Of a stretch of DNA of 64,000 nt, positions 1 to 6,874 are shown one piece after another (the stretch's first letter is position 1; every line of letters begins with the position of its first letter). The stretch is taken from positions 1-64,000 of the forward strand of contig CAZBST010000004.1 of the NCBI GenBank assembly GCA_964494805.1. The letters are read 5' to 3'. The notes beneath the pieces were generated by a model. It saw nothing but the letters and a program-made list of their open reading frames with translations, did no database searches and was not told the origin of the DNA. The translations under genes were made by a program, and so were the position numbers. The stretch comes from CAIYOL01 sp964494805 (GTDB taxonomy: Bacteria; Planctomycetota; Phycisphaerae; Sedimentisphaerales; Anaerobacaceae).

Positions 1-299
1 CCGGTTGGCCTGGCTAATCACCCGGCAATAAATTTAATTGGCAACTACCAGTTGCAAATGGCTGCTTAATTAGCAGCCCGTCCTGTCTGACTTTTGCCTG
101 TGGGGTCGATATGGGCGTAAGCAAGCAGGCTGGCCGAGCCGGTTTTTCGGGCCGGTGAGGTAAGATTTAATTCCGAAATAGCCAAGTTAAGAGCCTGTCG
201 TTTGGCGTTTAACAAGGCGAAAAAACAATAAAACGACTAAACATGTAGATGCTTGACTTGAAACATCTCGGGACGGGGGTTCGAATCCCCCCGCCTCCA
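1..299 (+). ncRNA. ssrA: tmRNA (ssrA), 5' end outside window
   Basis: The transfer-messenger RNA rescues stalled ribosomes and adds a degradation tag. The tag reading frame is visible: a resume GCA at 25-27 opens a frame reading A-I-N-L-I-G-N-Y-Q-L-Q-M-A-A that stops at TAA 67-69, and the final hydrophobic residues plus AA are typical of tags. The downstream pseudoknot region includes the conserved string ACTAAACATGTAGA (about 233-249). The 3' tRNA-like half has a T-arm GGGGG-TTCGAAT-CCCCC followed by the acceptor strand CGCCTCC and discriminator A299. The 5' acceptor strand that pairs with it lies upstream of the window. No U-rich terminator follows directly; the tail is duplicated at 3935-3958. 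Confidence 0.93.
276..299 (+). repeat. Direct repeat, left copy (tmRNA 3' tail, putative att site)
   Basis: These 24 bases, running from the T-loop side of the tmRNA T-arm to the discriminator base, recur identically at 3935-3958. The 3' end of tmRNA is a favoured target of tyrosine-recombinase elements, which restore the RNA gene on one side and leave a fragment on the other. The flanking bases differ (GACG before and GTTT after here; CAAA before and TTCG after at the other copy), so the identity is confined to the repeat. Confidence 0.75.
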
Positions 300-686
300 G
301 TTTTGTCTTTTTGTCATAACTTATTGTATAACAATAGATTATGTTTGCATTTCTTTTTGTACGTTCTTGTCGTAGTGCATGGATATGGCACATTTTTTAG
401 GGCAAAAGATGGCTACTTAAGCCTGCAGAATAGGCCAAATTTGCATTTAAGATGCACATAAAAGCAAGGATGGGGGGACACTTTACCCCCGTCCGAATGG
501 ATCTGCCAACGGCTATTAAAAATGTTTACATTTTTTGAATATTCTTTAAGTCTTTGATAATGAAGCATTTACAGAGTGAAAATTTTTACAAAATCGGTGG
601 ATAACACTCTTCATGGTTGTAGTAACATTGTAGGTACAACATGGCCAAAATTTCCCGTAAAGGCATATAATAAAATCAAACTACTT
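300..686. other. Non-coding stretch after tmRNA
   Basis: About 390 AT-rich bases between the tmRNA 3' end and the stop codon of the dockerin-like gene. Short open frames occur but have no ribosome binding site or recognisable protein. I see no integrase remnant, no tRNA and no clear terminator hairpin. Confidence 0.5.
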
Positions 687-1076
687 CTACTTCAAAGGCC
701 AATTGTAGGGACAATAACAAAGCCATTCATAGACAAAGGCATCCAAGTCGTAATAATCAACGATATTGTTCTCATCCTCATATAAATCAGCGGGCAAGTT
801 GGTTCCTGTTTCAAGCCAGTATTGGGCAAATCTCGCAAAATCTTCAAAGTCAACAATACACATAGACTCGCCCGGCCAGAAACCTCCCAAAAGTTCATAA
901 TTATCGCCTGACGAGACTGCCGCATCCGGCTGACCTATTGTACCGGTTACAATGTATTGTCCAACGCTACTGGTCCCCCCGCCACCATCTATCGTGTGCC
1001 AGGGGATGGCATAATCACCATAGCCAACGGTTGTTATATAAAGTAAAACTATGAGCAATAATAATGTATGTTTCAT
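687..1076 (-). CDS. Secreted protein with dockerin-like tail, 129 aa
   Basis: An exported small protein of unknown function. Residues 1-20 form a signal peptide (MKHTLLLLIVLLYITTVGYG). Next comes a short segment rich in Gly/Ser (about 21-70, with GGGGTSSVGQY and GGFWPGES) of a kind often seen in Phycisphaerae exported proteins. The C-terminal 50 residues contain two dockerin-like half-repeats, VDFEDFARFAQYWLE and VDYYDLDAFVYEWL, each starting with Asp-rich positions that could bind calcium. In related bacteria such tails close many extracellular proteins. The start has a good ribosome binding site (AGGAG at 1084-1088). It follows the fibre gene by 16 bases and is probably cotranscribed with it. 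Whether there is a cohesin partner is unknown. Confidence 0.8.
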   Translation of the reverse strand: MKHTLLLLIVLLYITTVGYGDYAIPWHTIDGGGGTSSVGQYIVTGTIGQPDAAVSSGDNYELLGGFWPGESMCIVDFEDFARFAQYWLETGTNLPADLYEDENNIVDYYDLDAFVYEWLCYCPYNWPLK

Positions 1077-1092
1077 TTTCGTTCTCCTGCCA

Positions 1093-3688
1093 TCATAAGT
1101 GTTTGGAATTTTGATTTGTTTGCAGCATTTCAGTCAATTGTTGTATTTGCAGGTTTTGGGTTTCGATTAGTTGCTGCTGTGCTTTGACTTTTTTAATAAG
1201 GTCTTTGAGGACCTCGTTCTGACATGACACTGTTGCCGACAGGTTCCGGTTGCCGTCTTCGGAACGGATAAAACTATTTAGTTTTGAATGGTCGAGTTGC
1301 TGCTGCTTGTTGTTTTCCTGATATAGCCCGTCCGGCAGAGGCTCCATGCTCATCACCGCATCATAAGCTGTTGCCAAGTCTTTCGGATAAGGCGTTCTAT
1401 CGGTAACGGTCTCGGCTGACATTTCACCCGTCACATAAACATCCCCATTAAAATACCCGGCGTAGCCACTGTTACTGAAGCCGTACACGCCGTAGCCGCT
1501 GTCGCTAATACCACCCACACCATTATTGCTGCTGCCGATATATCCGTAGTTGCCACTTACGTTATGTTCTCCATACACGCCATGGGTGTTGGTACCCATC
1601 TCGCCAAAGTTTCCAGTGTTGTTATTTTTTCCATACACGCCGACCCCACCATTACCGGTGGCCTTGCCGTAGACGGCCCACATCCAGTCGGCGGGTGATT
1701 CGCCATATACTCCGTATGTATCGCTGCCGAGATATCCGAAGTTGCCGGTGGCGGAGTGGTTACCGTAGGCGCCGTAGCTGGTGCCGCCAAGGAACCCATA
1801 GTTGCTGCTGCCGTTATTTTTGCCGTAAGCGCCGTAGCTGGTGCTGCCAAGGAACCCATAGTTGCTGCTGCCGTTATTTTTGCCGTAAACGCCGTAGCTG
1901 TTGCTGCCCAGCTCGCCAAAGTTGCCGGTTTGGTGCATGCCGGATACGGCAGTGCTGCTGCTGTTGTCGGCAAGGCCGTAAACTGCGTAAAGGCCGGAGC
2001 CGAGAGTTCCGTAGTTTCCGTTGTTATATTCGCCCTTGACGCCGTAACTGTAGCCCCCCAGGTAACCGTAGTTGCCGCTGCTGTTATGTTTGCCGTAAAC
2101 ACCATAAGCNNNNNNNNNNNNNNNNNNNNNNNNNNNNNNNNNNNNNNNNNNNNNNNNNNNNNNNNNNNNNNNNNNNNNNNNNNNNNNNNNNNNNNNNNNN
2201 NNNNNNNNNGCTGTCTCCGAGGTAACCGTAATTACCGCTGGCGGTATGGGTGCCGCGAACGCCGGTGCCGCTGTTTGTGTTGCCATAGACACCATAGCTG
2301 CTGTTACTGTTGCCGTATACGCCATAGCTAATATCGCTGTTGCCATAGACGCCTCTGCCGCTGCTACTGTAGCCTTGCACACCATAACTGTTGCTGCCGA
2401 GATACCCGTAGTTGCCGCTGCTGTTATGTTTGCCGTAAACACCATAAGCGCTGTCTCCGAGGTAACCGTAATTACCGCTGGCGGTATGGGTGCCGCGAAC
2501 GCCGATATCGCTGGTGGTCTGTCCCAAAACCCCGTAACTATCTACACCAAGGTCCCCGTAGTTGCCGCTGGCCGAGTGAATACCCCGCACGCCTGTGCCG
2601 TTGCCACTGACACCATAGACTCCAAAGCCGCTGCTCATGACTTCTCCGTACACTCCCTGAGTACTAGTGCCAAGATCCCCGTAGTTGCCGCTGGCCGAGT
2701 GCATGCCGCGAACGCCGCTGCCGCTGTTTTGATTGGTGCCATTGATCACCGCATTAGGATAGACAAGAGAACCGCTGAGGTTAAGCGGCACACCAACCGA
2801 CAGTGTAACGTCTCCGACGTCCCCACCACCAGTCAGACCCGTACCAGCGTTGACCGCAGTGATATCGCCGCCACCTCCACCGGATATTGTTATCCAGTTC
2901 GTCCCGCTACCGGTGCTGGAAAGCACCTGACCCGATGTTCCCGAATCGGATGAAGAATCATAATACCGGCCGTTTACATACAGGTCGCCCTCCACCTTGG
3001 ATTTGCCTTGAAAATATCCGGCCCAGCCGGCAGAGCTGTACCCGAACAGCCCTTCGCTGCCGCTGCCGATATAGCCGTAGTTGCCGCTTACATCGTCCCT
3101 GCCGGCTACGGCATAGGTGCTGCTGCCCAGGTAGCCCCACTTGCCGGCACTGTACTTGTACTGTCCCATCACACCATAGCCGGTTCCGGAAGTTATCGTC
3201 CCTTTAATAATTGCTGACGGAGAAGAAACTGACCCGCTTAACTCGAGAGGAATAGGAACACTACCACTACTACCGGTTGATTCGGCGTACATCGCATAAG
3301 GTGTCGGTGTGATCTTCTGCATTGGTGTCAGAATCGTATATTCACATGGGTCATCCTGCTCTCCGGGCCTGACACCGATCTCCAGCCACCTGCCCTCGCC
3401 GGTGAAGACACCTTCGTTAAAATCAAGTGCGACTGTGAAGTAGCTGTCAATCACACTGACGTCGTTCACATTAAAGTCTAATCCTATCTGTGTGCCCATC
3501 TCCGTATTAGGGTCGTCGTAGACTCTAAATCGAAAGTCATATAAGCCATTTGCAACGTCATTGTTGTCATATAAATGACCCTGATAAGTAAAGGCAGTGC
3601 CCATAGATGCTGCCTTGCTTACACTGGTCAAGCATACTGTCAGGCCTAAGGCCACAAAACAAATTATTAGGATTCTTGCAGTTTTCAT
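1093..3688 (-). CDS. Secreted repetitive fibre-like protein (interrupted by assembly gap)
   Basis: An exported protein of more than 830 residues. Residues 1-27 are a signal peptide (cleavage near VSKAAS). Residues about 30-135 form a conserved-looking N-terminal domain beginning FTYQGHLYDNND and ending TPTPYAMYAEST. A long Gly/Tyr/Ser-rich array of about 20-residue units of the form GVYGKHNSSGNYGYLGSNSY follows. The C-terminus has a short domain (YVTGEMSAETVTDRTPYPKD) and a coiled coil rich in Gln (KVKAQQQLIETQNLQIQQL), recalling trimeric tail-fibre or adhesin organisation. A 100-N gap splits the frame: the two halves are read in different phases in the sequence as given, but deleting exactly the 100 N puts them back in frame. 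A surface fibre or adhesin is the likely role; no enzymatic motif was seen. Confidence 0.8.
1450..2760 (-). repeat. Coding tandem repeat array, 60-bp and related units
   Basis: The fibre gene is built from degenerate 60-bp modules, for example near-identical copies around 1768-1827 and 1828-1887, each encoding about 20 residues with G-x-Y-G and S-x-N-Y-G-x-L-G patterns. Larger blocks also repeat: bases on either side of the N run match 2400-2510, giving a 240-bp higher-order period. This explains the break in the assembly and predicts copy-number differences between strains. Confidence 0.85.
2110..2209. other. Assembly gap, 100 N
   Basis: Exactly 100 undetermined bases, the conventional size for a gap of unknown length. 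The left edge (accataagc) and right edge (gctgtctccgagg), if joined directly, reproduce the intact sequence at 2441-2462 and keep the reading frame. The true content is therefore either nothing or a whole number of 240-bp repeat units. Confidence 0.95.
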
Positions 3689-3744
3689 CTTTTACCCTTT
3701 CATTAAAGTTTCTATTTTCACGGTGTAATATGTACGCACCGATA

Positions 3745-3795
3745 TTATTCTGTAAAATCCCATAGACTTCGACCTGTAGAGTGGAGTTTTTTCAT
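3745..3795 (-). CDS. Possible 16-codon leader ORF ahead of the fibre gene
   Basis: Between the promoter at 3823-3851 and the fibre start at 3688 lies an ATG with a perfect GGAGG (3805-3809, 9 bases upstream) reading MKKLHSTGRSLWDFTE and then TAA. Its ribosome binding site is better than that of the fibre gene itself (AAGGGT). It could be a regulatory leader peptide or simply a translated upstream ORF. It is too short to judge from sequence alone, and no attenuator-type alternating hairpin is obvious in the 56 bases after it. Confidence 0.35.
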   Translation of the reverse strand: MKKLHSTGRSLWDFTE

Positions 3796-3822
3796 CACTT
3801 TATACCTCCTGCAAGCCCAGCC

Positions 3823-3851
3823 AGTATAGAACCATAAAACCTGCAAGTCAA
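3823..3851 (-). promoter_or_regulatory. Sigma-70-type promoter for the fibre operon
   Basis: On the minus strand, TTGACT (3846-3851) and TATACT (3823-3828) are separated by 17 bases, each matching the consensus at five of six positions. It lies inside the tmRNA-tail repeats, about 130 bases upstream of the fibre start codon, so the putative element carries its own expression signal. Confidence 0.7.
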
Positions 3852-3934
3852 GAAAAAAAAGATGCTTACATATCCACTAATCGACGGTTTTTTACCAGAA
3901 TTGATGCTGGTGTATAACTACTTGATCTGCCAAA

Positions 3935-3958
3935 GGGGTTCGAATCCCCCCGCCTCCA
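3935..3958 (+). repeat. Direct repeat, right copy (tmRNA tail fragment, putative att site)
   Basis: Identical over 24 bases to 276-299, including the T-loop TTCGAAT and the acceptor strand CGCCTCCA. There is no D-arm, anticodon arm or tmRNA body upstream, so this is a tail fragment and not a functional RNA. It marks the right boundary of the putative element. Confidence 0.75.
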
Positions 3959-3973
3959 TTCGACTCGCTAAGG

Positions 3974-3998
3974 CTTCTGCGGATGTAATCCGCAGAAG
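3974..3998 (+). terminator. Strong hairpin, possibly the displaced tmRNA terminator
   Basis: A perfect 11-bp stem (CTTCTGCGGAT / ATCCGCAGAAG) with loop GTA. No U-tract follows on either strand, so it is not a textbook intrinsic terminator. It lies between the duplicated tmRNA tail and the stop codon of the convergent membrane-protein gene at 4018, and could serve both directions. Confidence 0.45.
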
Positions 3999-4017
3999 TC
4001 CTGCTTAAGGCGGGCCT

Positions 4018-4788
4018 TTATATTACCTCCAGCCGACGAAGAATGGTCTTTGCCCAGCGGCAGCTGCGGATATATGAGAAGATAAGTAGCAGCAGTGCAA
4101 TCAGCCAGTAGCCGCTGAACCGAAAATAATAAAAGACCTTGTAGAAGATTCCGCTATCTTTGAGGGTCGCAAAGGAACTCCGTAACTCGCTTGGGGTGTA
4201 CACCACTCCAAAAAGCCCGCCGGCAAAAAATTTCCGCCAGGCTATCTGCCAGGGCAAAAGTAAAACGAGAAAAACCAGCGAAAGAAAAAATGCCCGGCTG
4301 ATATGGTTTATTCCGCCGAGCCGTCCCAGGAGCGAGATTTTTAAGCTGAATAGCGTCGTAAGGCAGTAAAGTATCGCTGCAAGTATAAGCACAAAGTTGA
4401 CAAGGCTGATAAACCGGGCGAGGTATTTGAATTCTACCTTAAAGCAAAGGTTAGCAAGTTTGAATTGCGGCGGCTGGGGTGCTGTTTCGGCCGGCTGATT
4501 TAACGCCGCGACTTGTTCTGCAGCTTTTTTAATATTTTCTTCTTTTACTTTCGCAGTCTTTGTAATCTGCTCTGGGCCGCTGGTCGCAGCAGCAGATGCT
4601 TTATCGCAGCTGACTTGTTCTATCGCGATGCAGCCGGTATTTACAAGCCAGAAGGACGCCTGTAATAGGAGTAGACAAAGTATTACAACTACAAATAAAA
4701 AGTTTTTCCATCCCCTGAAAACGCTGATAGCTTCGAGACAATCAGTAGTGTCGACTAGATTTTTCTGCTGGTCCTGTTCAAAGTCCAT
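4018..4788 (-). CDS. Membrane protein of unknown function, 256 aa
   Basis: I do not recognise this family. The sequence shows a cytoplasmic N-terminus, a transmembrane segment at about 29-50 (LFVVVILCLLLLQASFWLV), a hydrophilic Ala/Glu/Lys/Pro-rich stretch (about 60-110), then three further hydrophobic segments near 124-147, 164-184 and 228-245, and a basic C-terminus. Start choice is supported by GGGAG 8 bases upstream. It stands divergent from the GH97 gene (start 4879) with 90 bases between and convergent with the tmRNA locus. Function is unknown. Confidence 0.75.
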   Translation of the reverse strand: MDFEQDQQKNLVDTTDCLEAISVFRGWKNFLFVVVILCLLLLQASFWLVNTGCIAIEQVSCDKASAAATSGPEQITKTAKVKEENIKKAAEQVAALNQPAETAPQPPQFKLANLCFKVEFKYLARFISLVNFVLILAAILYCLTTLFSLKISLLGRLGGINHISRAFFLSLVFLVLLLPWQIAWRKFFAGGLFGVVYTPSELRSSFATLKDSGIFYKVFYYFRFSGYWLIALLLLIFSYIRSCRWAKTILRRLEVI

Positions 4789-4878
4789 TTTGTATCTCCC
4801 ACTTTTTATATTTTGTATTGTGTATAAAACTGATTACTATTATGTTTTGTGTTATAGGTAAATGCAAGGGATTTATTT

Positions 4879-6855
4879 ATGATGGGATTTAAGAACCTTA
4901 TAAGATTGAATACGGCAGGAAAAATGCTTGTATTAACGCTTTTTGTATCCTGCACACAACCCTACCGGGCAGTAAAAGATTGTGCAACGAACAGTCCTGA
5001 TGGAAAAATCTCTGTATTCTTCCGCGTTACCTATGACAAGAGCGCATGTTACCGTGTCGAATACGACGGCAAGGCTCTTCTCAGAGAGTCTAAATTAGGA
5101 TTAATAAGAGAAGATGGGGATTTCTCCAAAGACCTGTCATTAGAATCCATATCGAGTGTTAAGACTGTCAAAGCAAGTTATGAAATGTTACATGGTAAAA
5201 GACGGCGATGTAACTACGCTGCGCATAAAAGAATCTTTCATTTGAAAAATGCTTCCGGCGAAAAAATCGATGTCATTTTTCAAGTCTCAAATGACGGCGT
5301 TGCTTTCAGATACTGTTTCCCAGAAAAATCAAAGACAATCAGAAAAATCAAAGAAGAAACCACTTCGTTTAATTTTTTCCCCGGCACAAAGGCGTGGATT
5401 CAGCCTATTGCGGAGGCGAAATCCGGCTGGTGCCAGACCCAGCCTTCGTATGAGGAGCATTACAAACAGGGTATTGAAACAGACAAATTGCCTCGCAATG
5501 ATGCGGGCTGGGTTTTCCCTGCGCTTTTTAACTACGACAAATACTGGCTGCTGATTAGTGAAACTGCGCCGGACAGGAACTACTGCGGCTGCCGGTTAAA
5601 ACAACTTTCGGTGGGCAACGAATTTGTCATTGGATTTCCTCAACCGGCGGAAGTCTTTCAGGGCGGGCCGGTAAATCCGGAATCGAAGCTGCCATGGTCC
5701 ACACCCTGGCGAATTATTTCCATTGGCGACAGCTTGAAAACAATAGCTGAATCAACATTGGGAACTGATTTAGCCAACCCCGCAAAGCTTCAGGATACCT
5801 TATTCATAAGGCCGGGCAGAGCTTCGTGGAGCTGGGTAATGTTGAAAGATGATTCAGTAGTTTACGATGTTCAGAAGCGATTCATCGATTTTGCCGCCGA
5901 TATGGGATGGGAATACTGCCTGATTGACGTAAACTGGGACACGAAAATCGGCTATGATAAGATTAAAGAGCTTGCTGAATACGCTAAAAACAAAAATGTC
6001 GGCCTTATTCTGTGGTATAACTCGGCGGGCAACTGGAACACTGTTACCTTTACTCCTAAAGATAAGCTGCTGACCCACGAAGACCGTGTTAAAGAATTTA
6101 GCAAACTAAAGGAGATGGGTATAAAGGGGATAAAGGTGGATTTCTTCGGCGGCGACGGCCAATCCGTGATGGCGTATTATCAGGATATTATTGAAGATGC
6201 GGCCAAATTCGGCCTTGTGGTGAACTGTCACGGGGCGACGCTGCCGAGGGGCTGGCAGCGGACGTATCCGAATTTGTTGACTGTCGAAGCGGTGAAGGGC
6301 TTTGAGTATGTAACTTTTGACCAGCATAACGCCGATGTTGAACCTAATCATTGCTGCGTTCTGCCGTTCACGCGAAATGTTTTTGACCCGATGGATTTTA
6401 CACCGGTCTGTTTCACTGAGGTACCTAACATAAAGCGAGTGACAACCAATTGCTTCGAATTGGCTCTGTCGGTGATATTCACTTCGGGAATACAGCACTT
6501 CGCCCAGACTCCAGAAGGTATGGCAGCCGTTCCAGATTATGTTAAAGACTTTATGAGAGAAATTCCTTCACGATGGGATGACACTCATTTCATAGACGGC
6601 TATCCCGGCAAGCTCGTTGTTTTAGCCCGCAAATTTAATGATAATTGGTTCATCGCGGGCATAAACGGAGAAGATGTGGAAAAAAGTATAAACCTTGATA
6701 TTTCCTTCCTTAAAGATGCCAAAACAGGAACGTTAATAACCGATGGTTCCTATAATCGCTCGTTTATTCTGCAGAAAATCACGATCATTCCCCAAAAATC
6801 ACTTGGAATAACACTTAAAGGCAACGGCGGTTTTGTTTTGAAAATTGGAAAATAA
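4879..6855 (+). CDS. GH97 family glycoside hydrolase, likely retaining alpha-galactosidase type
   Basis: An exported alpha-glycosidase of 658 residues. The N-terminus has a hydrophobic segment ending in VSC at Cys25, a possible but imperfect lipobox. Residues about 35-290 correspond to the N-terminal beta-sandwich of GH97, followed by the (beta/alpha)8 catalytic barrel (about 300-560, with the motifs SWSWVML, CLIDVNWD, GLILWYNSAG) and a C-terminal beta domain. KGIKVDFFGGDG supplies Asp421 at the position of the nucleophile of retaining GH97 enzymes; inverting SusB-type enzymes lack this Asp. Glu470 in the TVEAVKGFEY motif is the likely acid/base. It is followed after 19 bases by a GH95 gene, so the two probably act together on plant or algal glycans. 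Substrate is inferred. Confidence 0.9.
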   Translation: MMGFKNLIRLNTAGKMLVLTLFVSCTQPYRAVKDCATNSPDGKISVFFRVTYDKSACYRVEYDGKALLRESKLGLIREDGDFSKDLSLESISSVKTVKASYEMLHGKRRRCNYAAHKRIFHLKNASGEKIDVIFQVSNDGVAFRYCFPEKSKTIRKIKEETTSFNFFPGTKAWIQPIAEAKSGWCQTQPSYEEHYKQGIETDKLPRNDAGWVFPALFNYDKYWLLISETAPDRNYCGCRLKQLSVGNEFVIGFPQPAEVFQGGPVNPESKLPWSTPWRIISIGDSLKTIAESTLGTDLANPAKLQDTLFIRPGRASWSWVMLKDDSVVYDVQKRFIDFAADMGWEYCLIDVNWDTKIGYDKIKELAEYAKNKNVGLILWYNSAGNWNTVTFTPKDKLLTHEDRVKEFSKLKEMGIKGIKVDFFGGDGQSVMAYYQDIIEDAAKFGLVVNCHGATLPRGWQRTYPNLLTVEAVKGFEYVTFDQHNADVEPNHCCVLPFTRNVFDPMDFTPVCFTEVPNIKRVTTNCFELALSVIFTSGIQHFAQTPEGMAAVPDYVKDFMREIPSRWDDTHFIDGYPGKLVVLARKFNDNWFIAGINGEDVEKSINLDISFLKDAKTGTLITDGSYNRSFILQKITIIPQKSLGITLKGNGGFVLKIGK

Positions 6856-6874
6856 TTTTTCTGCTATTAAAATA

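Larger units (their letters stand above)
300..3958. mobile_element. Putative integrated element in tmRNA, without integrase
   Basis: The segment is bounded by 24-bp direct repeats of the tmRNA 3' tail. Inside are two minus-strand genes for exported proteins, a promoter of their own at 3823-3851, and 0.4 kb without genes. Outside the right repeat, a perfect 11-bp-stem hairpin (3974-3998) sits 15 bases beyond the duplicated tail, where a tmRNA terminator would lie if the segment were removed. No integrase, excisionase or transposase is present, so this is either a cargo-only remnant or an element mobilised in trans. That it is mobile at all is inference from the repeat geometry. Confidence 0.55.

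Noticed and set aside
300..686. Integrase remnant next to the tmRNA
   Set aside because: No frame shows the tyrosine recombinase motifs and all frames are short.
1695..2953. Plus-strand open frames across the repeat array
   Set aside because: Long frames arise because the coding repeat lacks stops in other frames. Their products are low-complexity Arg/Cys or Ala/Val strings without start signals.
3935..3958. A second tRNA or tmRNA gene
   Set aside because: Only the T-loop and acceptor tail are present. There is no anticodon arm, D-arm or tag reading frame upstream.
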